Source: Selaginella moellendorffii
Lineage: Eukaryota > Streptophyta > Lycopodiopsida > Selaginellales > Selaginellaceae
NCBI RefSeq assembly: GCF_000143415.4
Contig: NW_003314293.1
Span: forward strand, 602,473-666,472
Reading direction: 5' to 3'
DNA: 64,000 bases
The translations under genes were made by a program, and so were the position numbers. Under the pieces are notes generated by a model. It saw only the letters and a list, made by a program, of their open reading frames with translations. It searched no databases and had not been told where the DNA came from. Shown piece by piece: positions 23,401 to 33,040 of this stretch (positions are counted from its first letter, which is position 1; the number at the start of each line of letters is the position of its first letter).

Positions 23401-23832
23401 TGGATTTGGGACTGAAACTCGGGGTGGTGCCTTGTCCGTGGATTTTCTCAGCGCAAACTCGAATCCAAACTGCCGATTGAAGACAAAAGGTTAGAACTAT
23501 ACCGCTCCCTTGAACTGTGACTACTTACCGGAATTTCATCGCTCGGTGCAGACGCTGGTACATGGTTTTGCCTCATACTCTCGAATACTGCACTGGAAAT
23601 GTCCAAGCTATTCCTGGGAGCTTCAAAACCTGCAAAAAAACACACCTTTGAGCTCGGTCCAAGAGGAGCAACGATGAACAATTTTACCTTCGGAAAATTT
23701 CCGCTCGGAGAGCGATTTCCTCGCTAGGACGACAGGGGTCGTATCCTCGGATTCCGGTGCTCCGTTCCAGATTCCGTTGAAGCAGCCAGGGACATCATGG
23801 TAAGCGGGAGCTGGCTTGGACTTCCTTCCCAT
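20431..23832 (-). CDS. TRM/LONGIFOLIA-type protein with C-terminal DUF4378
   Basis: Four exons (23832-23688, 23629-23529, 23469-21255, 21191-20431) join in phase to 1073 residues. The hallmark SPSVIARLMGLDTLPAEQPL is the N-terminal motif of TON1-recruiting-motif/LONGIFOLIA proteins. The middle is long, charged and low-complexity, with coiled-coil potential (KQLEKLKQEFQAQRHRKS) and Ser/Lys-rich linkers. The C-terminal DUF4378 reads LLFDVVNEVLSQKFQHLW, DKAISLYRHEYDTVDYSLEN, LVERDVNISDQWMD and GAEVEVSIFNSLVEELAYSL. Family members associate with cortical microtubules and recruit TON1/PP2A complexes that set cell shape and division plane. A strong frame on exon 4's other phase is a shadow. Confidence 0.88.
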
Positions 23833-24037
23833 GACTTACACCTCTATACTGCTTTTCTCTAGGCCGAAAACGTTCGAAATTTTCAAGGATTCTGGGACAC
23901 TCTCTATAGCTGCATTGTTATAGAGCACTATAGAGCAAGCAATGCTGCCGTTGTCGGTGACTCTAGCACAGGAAAGGAAGCTCGATCAAGTCAATGCTAG
24001 CACTGTTACATTGAAAGGTACCACTGCCTCCTAGTCT

Positions 24038-24253
24038 ATGAATTTCTCTCCTGAGGGCTTTGATCTGCGCAGGCCCGGAGAAGATAAGCATCGACAAGCA
24101 ATTGCGCTGGAGAAGAAGTATAGCAGGCTAGCAGCGCGAGGGGTGAAGTGCAGAGAAAGAAAAGGCGGAAGAACAGAGCTTGTTCTTCACGATAAGAGCG
24201 GTCCTCGGTACTTCAAGAGCCTCGTTAAGGTCTGGTCGAGAACACCCCTTTAG
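24038..24253 (+). CDS. Small hypothetical protein, weakly supported
   Basis: A lysine/arginine-rich frame reads GEDKHRQAIALEKKYSRLAA, RGVKCRERKGGRTELVLHDK and SGPRYFKSLVKVWSR. An ATG at 23942 opens a short upstream frame and there is a plausible GT-AG intron between them, but the splice that joins them shifts the frame, so no consistent gene model emerges. A second possible intron after SLVK leads to RTVRGRWSSFFFDA-stop near 24370. No family was recognised. It lies 205 bp from the divergent TRM gene. Confidence 0.25.
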   Translation: MNFSPEGFDLRRPGEDKHRQAIALEKKYSRLAARGVKCRERKGGRTELVLHDKSGPRYFKSLVKVWSRTPL

Positions 24254-27200
24254 AGAGGACTGCAATTGATTTAATCACTGGGAATGGTCCTTGCTTAGAT
24301 TATCATAACAAATCGTATTCTGTGCAGAGGACAGTGAGAGGTCGGTGGTCTTCTTTCTTCTTCGACGCGTAACCAAGACGTACCGAGGTAACCTTTGCTC
24401 CAAGTTTCCTTCTCCGTGTTAGTTATCAAGCTAAAGCATTGTTTTAGATGGATTTGATAAGCACAGATCGCTCAAGGCTGGGATGGGCGATCGTGGTCAT
24501 CATCATAACAACGAGCAGGTATTTTTAAAAAAATCATGTCATAGTATTCTCAATGGCCGTACGCTATGGAGATGAATGTACGCAGGGAGAATATTCGCAA
24601 CTTGCGAACTCGAGAAGAACTTAGAACTTAAGAACTTATTGTTGCGTAAAAGCTTTCCATGGTGTTTGAGCTTTCAAAGGTTTGCTTTGTTTTCTCGCTA
24701 CTTTTTTTATCTCTAATTTTTCTTTTTCTTGTTGTCTTTCTAGAGGGGAGGGAGCTTCTTTAACTGCCTTCTGCTCCTCCCATAAAGTGGGAGCTGAAAT
24801 TTTTTGAACTCGCTTCATTCATTCGGTCGATTGATGCTCTCTGCGGGATTTAATGTGTCGAGTTTTTTTGAGTTTGAACGATCCGATGCAAAAATGTCGC
24901 CTACGCGCAAACGTGGATTGATTGATGGATGGACTCTGATTGATTGATTTAGATTCAAACAAACTCCACACGACTCGGTTAGGATTGTCAGCCAACATGA
25001 TGCTAATTCCCTGCTGCGCCTGCGATCGTCTTCACTTGATAGCGTAGCAAGTTAGAGGCTTCTATCAAGTTAGAGAGCTATGAGTTGTTTATCATATTGA
25101 TTAACAAATGTTTTTAAGTTTAAACACTGGTAGTGTTTGGTCGTGTGCATGTGATCTTTTGAGGAAAAAACTCGTGCTCACCCAAAACGATTTCGTTGGT
25201 GGGATTGGAATCCTCGCTCTGGGGAAAGGAGAAGATCGAATTTGCGGGCTATTCCATTTGGCCAGCCAGCTCATGAACATTCCATAAACTATAGAGATCT
25301 CCTCATTCTCGCCCACATGCATCGTGATATTAGTCTTGACAAAATTATTCTTGTCAGGATTTCCCAAGCTTTATTATTCCAGAGCGAGTGGCCGAAAACA
25401 ATACTAAAAAGGTGGCATACAACCGAGCAAATCATCGCAGAAGTCCAGCCCGCACAAGGCGATGTTAACGTGGGGGGAAATTACTTGTAAACCATCTCCC
25501 AGGCTCGATCGAGACATCGCGCTCCATCACATGATTATCGCTGCAATTTTTTTCTGTGATCTCTCTCCCCATGATTGGAATTCCATCTTTAGTTTTGCCG
25601 CTAGCCTTAGTTAAGTCGCAGTCGAATCCCGTCGGCTCGCTGGCGATATTTAGTCCCGATTTTTAACTTCTGCGAGGCACGAGTTTAGAAACGCGAAAGG
25701 CTGCGAATTGCAACACATCTTCGTCCGCATTTGTTTGGAGTCACGTTTGGGGGACGCGTGATGCCTGTGTTGAAGCAGTCCATGTGTGCAACTAATGAAA
25801 AGGTGGCTAAAGAAAGTTGCTTATCCTCGCCTCCATTAAACTACGTCAACCTCAAGCCTCTCTCACATGGCAATTTGATCATCTAGCAAGCTTAACATTC
25901 CCTGTTTGAAAATCCTTAAAATGTTGGTCATCCCACCCTGAAGACTGGCTTCAAGAACGACCTTTCCATGCCCAAGGCGTCTTCCAGATTACATATTATC
26001 ACCTAATCCTGTTAGAACTATAGAATTATACTAGCTTAATCACCCCCATCGCCATCCTGTCAATTCGTGACCTCTGCTATATCCCAAAAGCAAACCTTGG
26101 CAGGGAGAGGTCCAAAGTATATAAGCATGGCAATTTGTAATAAATTGAATGATCTTATGCCATTTTTCTTCTCTTTTTTGTATATGGCGCCCAGGGCAGG
26201 CCAAGTCAAGAAAGCTTCTGAGCTGCGGGGCGATCTTAATATTCAAATTCCTTGTCGTCACTTTCCCTTGTTTTTACATTTCTTCAGGTTCAGGCTGGCG
26301 GACTCTGCCGCTTCTGCCTCTCACACAAATGACTCATGCACACCCACACACCCATTGCCTTATCTGCCTGTATGCGCCACAGCGAGATTCTCATGATTTC
26401 AAACGACAATTCAGAAGACCCATTCACATTAGCCCCACTACAGTCTAAAAAACCAAAAATACCCCAAAAAAAAACAAAGACAAGAAGTCAAATATTAATA
26501 CACATTTTCAAATAAAATATATATGAGCGTGTGGATTTGGATTTAGTCTTCAGCTGGAAGGCAAAAACAAAACGGTGTGTGCAGCTGCTGCCAATGTGTT
26601 TTTGAGTTGGTGTCTGTGAAAAACTGGTGTTTTCTCCTGTGCAAAGCTGCTTGTAACTTACATGTTTGTTGCTTATTTGTTAGAGTGGCAGTTTCACACA
26701 TTAAAGAGGTGGTGGTAATTTTGTGCATATATGGTCCTTGTGTGTGGTGTGTGGTAAGCTTTAGATCTGGTTGGTTGGTGAGGACCAGGAAGTTGAGAAG
26801 AAGACCTCCCTCCCCACTTCTATGACCTTGACCTAAAGACTGCACCAACTTTGAGTGGTTCATGTCAAGCTTTTTCACACAATCTCAGGGAAAAAGCCCT
26901 GGAATTTCATTCAATGTCCCTTGTTGTTTCTCCATGCAGCCTGGCTTTTGTTGCGTGATCCCTGTCACCAAAGTGTTTTCTCCTCCCTCTTCTCTTATGT
27001 CATTTTTCTTAAATATATATAATTTTTTTTCAACTTTGACCAAGGGTTTTTAACCGACACCGTCTTTTGAGCTCCAGGCCTTCTGGAGAATAGCATGTAT
27101 AGTGAAATGAGTGCGTGCCAATGCGATAAGCTGCGCAGCACTGCGTGATTGATTGATAGCCTGACTGGCGGGCTGAGTGATTCCTTCGGTATAATTTCTT

Positions 27201-29598
27201 TACGGCTGATAAAAAAAGAACACCACGGTTCTTCCGAGGGTCATGGTCAACTATACAGCGTACGGTAACGAATCAAAGTTTCAAAAAAAAACTTTAAAAA
27301 AAAAATCGAGAGAAGTTGATCGAGATAATAAAAATAACCTATCCATCTAGCCAAGTACCTTTCAGTGAGCGAGACGAGAAATACCTTACCTGGCCACCAC
27401 CAGAGCTGCTCAAAGGCTCGCAAGAGTCAGACGCTTTTCTTCGCGTTGCCAGTCGCTGGAAAGATGGAATCATTGATCACCTTCTTTCTACGATCACTAT
27501 GGTGACGCAAAGCTTTTCACCATCCCAGCAAGAGAAAGAAGAAATCTATAAAAGAAAAAAAAAAACAACAGAGGGAGATAAGAGCATAGCCACCTTGTTT
27601 TCTTGGGTCCCAAAGCTGTGACTGTTATCTCCTACGCGGCAGGAGCTATGGCTTGTGATTGATTGATGGTACCAGCAAAAACACCAGTCCTTGAGGTGGC
27701 GGTGGCGCCAAAGCTCTTCTGGAACGCACTCAAGCTTAGAGAATTAACACCTCTTTTCGAATTCCCAGCCTTTCTGCGTACCAGAAAGAGAACAGCTTCG
27801 ACGAGTTCTCTTTAATGTCTCCTCCTCCAGCGCTGCGTGTCTGTGGATTCTCCAGTCTTGTGTGTTGCAATGCTGCCAATGCCGAGAAAAGAGAAACCAA
27901 AAAAAAAAAAAAAGGAAAAAAACTAGCAAGCAGCTTCCACATGGAAGTTCTGGCTCTTGGATCCCACCAAAGTCGTAAAACACCGACAGGCCACCAGCAA
28001 ATTCGTTGCTTGGCAGTCTCTCAGCTCTATCTCCTCAAGTGCTGCTCCGCGCAGCAGTGGCTCATAGATTAGACCTGTTTGCTGGCTCGCTCTTCGCGAG
28101 CTCGTTCCTTCCTTCCTTCCTTCCCTGGAGTGATATGATATGTCCCTCCTTGGTGGCAGCCTTTAAAGTTACTTAGTTTGGTGCTCCACTTCCATCCAGT
28201 TAGCACATGTCTCCCACAGAGAACTCTTTACTTCCAATTCTTTTCTCCTCTCTGTTGTTCTTCCCGAGTACGATCACGCAGAGCTAGAGTTTTAACTCGA
28301 GAGTTCTTCGTTGTCATGCTTCCACCACATGGATCCCACATGAAAGTATTCCATTGCTCCACGGGGTCCACAAACACCACCACCTGGTCTATCGCTGCGC
28401 CTTTGTCTAGTCGAACCAACTTAAAACTCCCGGCGGGGGCTCTTCTTCCCAAGTCTCTGTAGAGCCGTGTGTATGAGAGAGACGAGAGCGAAAAAAACAA
28501 AGAATCGAAAAAAAACTATAGCTACCTGTAAGGTGTTGTGGTCCTTCCTGCAGCAGCTATGTAAGTTACCACTGTCCAGCGTTGTTCGTTCGTATCGCTT
28601 GTCCACTTCATCCATGACTCTCAGGACTTATTTTTTACTCCGCATTTGCAGCGAAAAAGATGCTCCTCCTGCCTTGTTACTGCTGCCAAGGAAGAGAGAG
28701 AGAGAGAGAAAAAAGGAGAGAGATGAATAAACAAGAGGAAAAATGTACCCATCACTCACCACCGCCATTTGGACAGCGTTTCCGAGACCCTCTACGGCAG
28801 CCTTTCGCGTAAGTCACCATGATGAATCATGATTCGTGATACTCCCTCCTGGCCTACGTACGAAACGAAGCGAGAAAAAAGAGAAAACAAAACAAAAACC
28901 TCCACTTAGAGCAAAGAAACAGATCCAACTTTGACGAGCCTTACGCTGGATGGAGCTATAACGGGAAAGGAAGACGATGGAAAACTCCGGGATCTCTCCG
29001 TGCTCCTCTAGTCCTTGGCAGAGTAAAAAAAAAAGCGCCTGTGCCAAGAACAAGCCTTGCTGTGCCTCGTTTACTCACACATGGCTCGGGACCCGCTTAC
29101 TGTCTGTTGGATCGATAGGGATAAGATGGATAGAAGCAACCAAGGATCCAAAAACCCAAGGCTGCAAGCAACGCAGATGAAAGACGCTTACGTTTGTACC
29201 GTCGACAAAGTGCATCACACAAACGTACCTCGTGGTGGCAGACTTAATAAATCACTTGCAGCCCAGAGGAAAAGAGAGATTCCCGCGACAGACATCATCT
29301 CCTTGCATCTTTCTTCCACTAGAAGTCCACTTTTTTCCTTCGAACTATCCTTCTCCTTCTCCTTCTGCTGCTGTGGCTGCTTTTCGCTTGGCTCGCATCT
29401 TCTCCAGCCACGAAACGATAACGAGTGTCTGTTTGTTTCGAAGGGAACTAAACCCAGCCCAGGAACTTTTGTTGGCTCATGCACAGCGGGCTGGTGCTGG
29501 TGTTTTCTCTTCTCCTGGTCATTTGCACCATTGCCTGAGAAGTTGTCCTCCTTAACGCCTTCTCTTTCTTCATTTTCGCTTCCACCATCCGAAGAGCT
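24254..29598. other. 5.3-kb stretch without a supported protein gene
   Basis: Both strands show only short frames, several made of homopolymer or simple-sequence DNA. Many pyrimidine-rich tracts and runs of A or T occur. Near 26205-26225 AAGTCAAGAAAGCTTCTGAG is reminiscent of a plant miR396 star strand, but no pairing partner was found. The 3' flank of the GT47 gene is included. It may contain non-coding RNA or long untranslated sequence. Confidence 0.4.
28105..28124 (+). repeat. (TTCC)n microsatellite
   Basis: Five tandem TTCC units. A (GA)n tract at 28693-28709 and CTT-rich runs near 29345-29370 are in the same gene-poor region. Confidence 0.8.
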
Positions 29599-30963
29599 CT
29601 AAAGCGGGGCCCGGACAAAGTGGCGCTTCGACCAAAGCTCGTACATGGTCATCTGGAACGAGTCGTATTCCCGTGGAGAGTGATGCCAGCCAAAGTGTCT
29701 CTTAACTCGTCGGCCATTCGACCAAAGCCGCGCATACTCGTCATGCGTGACGCTCTGGAGCTTCGCCTTCAAAGCTGGGATCTGCGTGTAGCTCAGGACG
29801 ATCGAGAAGCTCCTCCAATTGAGAACGTTGGACAGCGGCAGATCGTACTGGTTGGAAATGATAACGGGGACGCAGCCGAAATGGAGAGCGTCGGAGATCC
29901 TGGCGGTGTTCACCTCGTAGCCTTTGACGTGCAGACAAAACTTGCTCCGCGATAACGCGTCCTCGTACGAGCCTTGCATGGTTCCCGCAAAGATGTCCAT
30001 GTCGGAATCGTTGGACCAGAGCTTTAGAAGCGTCTCTCTCAAGTGGGAGTTTTGAGCTCGTCCGGAGAAGAAAGCCAGCTTCGTCCTGGAAACAAGAAGT
30101 TCACGCAAAGAGAAAGTCAAGAAAATCTGATAGAACGCAAAAAAAAACCACCTTTTTTCAGGTGGAACGATGAAAGTGTCAAGTGGTCGAGGCCAGACTT
30201 GAGGAAGAGCGACGTCTTTGTGAGGAACGTAGAGCTTCTGGTAATAGTTCGCCGAGCAAGTGACTTGGATGGCATTTTGCTGCAAAGCCCGGGAGTTGGA
30301 CGCTGCGTTCCGGCCAACCGAGTGACACCCCACGTAAAAGTGATCCACACCTTCGGTTCGGTTCCAAAACTTGTACCTCTGGCTGATCTCCTCGACGTAA
30401 CTCTCCACGAAGCTCGAGATCATGGCCTCGGAGCGAATCCGGGGATGGTTTCTCATTGCGTTGATCGAAAACGGCATGAAGAACAAGTGTGCCTCGCCAG
30501 GATCCCGCGTCGCGAAAGTGCTGTTGAGCAAGTTGATCTTGAACATATGCTCGCTGAAGAAGTTCCCGAGCTTGCGATCATACGGGTCCGGATGAGGGAG
30601 AAAAACCTGGGAGTAATCTGAATTGCCGAATGGATACACATACACCTTGAAGCTCTTCACCATCTCTTCGTAGTCCAGGGAGAAGAGCTCCCAGTTGTGA
30701 TAGACTTTGGAGCTATGATCTTGACGCTGCGGTCGGGAAGTTCTAGAAGAGAAGTGTCGCTGTCCATCACGGCTGAAAATCTCTCCAAAGCACCCCTGTT
30801 GCTGGAGTCGAGTGTTTAAGCCGTGATTTACGGCCACCAGTGCCATGGCCGTAACGAGGAGCACGATGCCCAGTTGCTTCCACTTCCACATTGGAGCTTG
30901 GGAATGGTCGCTTACCTCGGAATGGAACCCAAGAACCCTAGACCACGGAGAAAGCTCCAGCAT
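29599..30963 (-). CDS. Exostosin-like glycosyltransferase, GT47 family
   Basis: Two exons (30963-30152, 30085-29599) give 432 residues. The 66-bp intron happens to stay open, so an unspliced reading inserts a hydrophobic stretch. The protein is a type II Golgi membrane protein: WKWKQLGIVLLVTAMALVAV is the membrane anchor. GT47 signatures follow: FKVYVYPFGNSDYSQVFL, ATRDPGEAHLFFMPFSINAM, GVDHFYVGCHSVG, TKLAFFSGRAQNS, LRETLLKLWSNDSDMDI, SYEDALSRSKFCLHVKGYEV and RISDALHFGCVPVIISNQYD. Plant members of this clade act in cell-wall polysaccharide synthesis, and the donor sugar cannot be told from sequence alone. The start may be Met1 or Met25 (30891). Confidence 0.9.
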   Translation of the reverse strand: MLELSPWSRVLGFHSEVSDHSQAPMWKWKQLGIVLLVTAMALVAVNHGLNTRLQQQGCFGEIFSRDGQRHFSSRTSRPQRQDHSSKVYHNWELFSLDYEEMVKSFKVYVYPFGNSDYSQVFLPHPDPYDRKLGNFFSEHMFKINLLNSTFATRDPGEAHLFFMPFSINAMRNHPRIRSEAMISSFVESYVEEISQRYKFWNRTEGVDHFYVGCHSVGRNAASNSRALQQNAIQVTCSANYYQKLYVPHKDVALPQVWPRPLDTFIVPPEKRWFFFAFYQIFLTFSLRELLVSRTKLAFFSGRAQNSHLRETLLKLWSNDSDMDIFAGTMQGSYEDALSRSKFCLHVKGYEVNTARISDALHFGCVPVIISNQYDLPLSNVLNWRSFSIVLSYTQIPALKAKLQSVTHDEYARLWSNGRRVKRHFGWHHSPREYDSFQMTMYELWSKRHFVRAPL

Positions 30964-31552
30964 TTGCTATGCATTTTCTCTCTGTGGGTCTGTTGCAATG
31001 CCGCTCCATCCAGCCGGGAGATCGATCGCGATCCAGCCTCGTCAATGGCATCGCGGCTTCTAGGGGGCATAGCGATCGTGCTTGATCCTTGAATCTAGCT
31101 TTTGGCGCAACAAGAGCCCTAGATCCAACGGTGGAAGTTAGACCGCATTAAATCTCTGCCACGTGTCGGAGCCATAGTATAGTTATGGCTCTGTCGCAAG
31201 CTTGTACATGGGAATGTTCACGAACTTGGAAACAAGAAGTTTTTTCAGACTGCTGACGTGGAGTTTGCCAATGCGTAGAGTAGGATCATCGAGTTCCAGG
31301 TTGACACTGGAATTGGATCCGAGACAGTTTATGGCGGCACTGGAATTTTCAAAGGAGCTACTGAAATAATGAAAAATGACAGATGGTTGAAATTCAGGAG
31401 AAATAGAGTATAAAAGGTGCCTTGCCAATAGTCTGAAGAATCCTTAAGCTCTTCTGAATGTACTAATGTGTTGCATCCGAAGAGAGAAACTTTTGGAGAT
31501 GATAATGAGACTGTACTTTCACAACAAACGCCCGAACCATTTATGACTGATT

Positions 31553-31561
31553 CTTTTTCTT
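31553..31561. repeat. Left 9-bp target-site duplication (CTTTTTCTT)
   Basis: Directly abuts the left inverted repeat. The identical copy abuts the right one at 32542-32550. Confidence 0.92.
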
Positions 31562-32541
31562 GCCTCCCGTTAAACACCATCCTGTTTCAGTCTCTCTCCA
31601 CCTAGCTGGCAATGATGTGGCACGATTACATGGCATTTCTCTCTTTCCACTCCCGTCCGACTCTCTCTCTCTGGTGCTGGCACATAACATTACTTCCAAT
31701 CACTTTAACTTGGACCAAAGTCTCTTTCACAGAACAGAGATGAGAGAAAAGGGGGTTTTTTTACTTTGCGTCCAATGCCAACCAGTGTGTAAGTATCTCT
31801 CCTTTTACTTTACTCCTCTAGATTGCTCTACCCTCTTCTCTAGGGGGTTTTAGGTTCTTCTTTGGAATGGAAATGCTGGTCGACCCAAGCAGCAGCAGCT
31901 AGATTGAAAGCGCTCTTTTTTTTTGCTCTCAAGGGGCAGCAACAATGATCATATGGAGGTTTCTATGAATTTGTGGAGCTTAGTGGTACTATTAGCTCTG
32001 GCTTTATGGAATATGGGCATGCTCTTCATCTTTGCACAGTGGAACTTGTAACTATTGCTACAGTGTCTTCTCCTCTTGGATCATCCTTAGTCTTATTTTT
32101 CCAACAGATGCCTTGCAAACTTTCAAGCATGCTCTTGGGGATCCATTGGAACTTCGCAGGTGGATGGGCAATGATCCTTGCTCAGCTTTATCATCACTCA
32201 AGTATCCGGAATTGTTCCAAGGCTCTTTATTCGACCGGTATGTAGTCTCCTCTCTCAAGTTGAACAAGGATGGAGAGGAATCGAATGTGGTGGAGATAGA
32301 CATGCCATTGTCTCACTGTTCAAGTTCTTTTCTTTCTCCATGAAGGACGCACAATGGAAAAAAAATGTTTCCAAACTCCAGACGTTAAAGAAGCGCCTCC
32401 GGTCAAAAGCGGAGAAAGACCACAGTCGTCGGGCGGATAGATGCAGACGGGAGTGGAAAGAGAGAAATGCCATGTAATCGTGCCACATCATTGCCAGCTA
32501 GGTGGAGAGAGACTGAAACAGGATGGTGTTTAACGGGAGGC
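31562..32541. mobile_element. Non-autonomous Mutator-like element with gene fragment (Pack-MULE type)
   Basis: The element is 980 bp. Its 96-bp terminal inverted repeats (31562-31657 and 32446-32541) are identical base for base and begin GCCTCCCGTTAAACACCATC. A perfect 9-bp target duplication, CTTTTTCTT, flanks it at 31553-31561 and 32542-32550. Long inverted repeats with 9-bp duplications are diagnostic of Mutator-like elements. No transposase is present, so movement needed a transposase supplied in trans. Perfect repeats and duplication indicate very recent insertion. The interior carries sequence like the first exons of an LRR receptor gene. Confidence 0.93.
31953..32343 (+). pseudogene. 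LRR-receptor N-terminal fragment inside the Mutator-like element
   Basis: An ATG at 31953 opens MEVSMNLWSLVVLLALALWN, a signal-peptide-like frame that stops at about 32050. An overlapping frame then reads SVFSSWIILSLIFP followed by TDALQTFKHALGDPLELRRW and MGNDPC. This matches the N-terminal cap (LRRNT) of plant LRR receptor proteins, D-AL--FK--L-DP---L--W---DPC. A consensus donor (GTATGT) follows LFDR at about 32237. No LRR repeats or kinase are present. It was probably captured from a host receptor gene outside this window. It may be transcribed but is not a complete gene. Confidence 0.6.
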
Positions 32542-32550
32542 CTTTTTCTT

Positions 32551-33040
32551 GGCATTCCAAGTTGATCCTTGGAACTACAGTAAGACATTCCAGCAATCCT
32601 TTGGTATCAAGATGAGCTAGACCAACTGCATATTGTTAATAGCTCACAAGCTCTTCTTCTCCAGAGAGAGCCCATACCCATTGTGGCGGGAAAAATTTGA
32701 AGCCATACCTCTATAAAATTATATGTAAAGTTTATATCTATAATTTAAACATTTCTAAATAACTATATAAGAAAGAGTCCACACAAAGGCATGGATAAGG
32801 GAGTTTGAAGTATGGTGTGAAGCTTCTAGTTTGCTACACTAGGTATGTTTTCTCTTCTTGTTCTTAACCACTAAGTGGTGTAATGATTAATCTTATTATT
32901 TTGTAGACAACAAAGGAACAAATTACAAAATAAGACCTACAAAAAACAAGCCAAAGGCTACCATAAAATGCTATGATTTTGTAATCCTACTGTCATCCAA
33001 CTTTTATAAATTAAAAGTAAAATACATATCATTCTATTCT
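32551..33040. other. AT-rich 5' flank of a PPR gene
   Basis: Strongly AT-rich sequence with no open frame. It runs directly into the start of the PPR gene at 33041. Confidence 0.5.

Noticed and set aside
23942-24253. Small two-exon gene starting at the ATG at 23942
   Set aside because: The only good GT-AG splice puts the two parts in different frames, so the joined product ends after about 44 residues.
26205-26225. miR396-star-like sequence
   Set aside because: No complementary strand for a hairpin lies within a few hundred bases, and the match has a deletion.
29057-29602. 181-codon plus-strand frame downstream of the GT47 gene
   Set aside because: Ser/Phe/Cys-rich, made partly of CTT repeats, with no start context or domain.
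31168-31191. Short palindrome GAGCCATA-GTATAGT-TATGGCTC and a nearby ABRE-like CCACGTGTC
   Set aside because: Eight-base arms are expected by chance at this scale, and no element boundaries or repeat partners were found.
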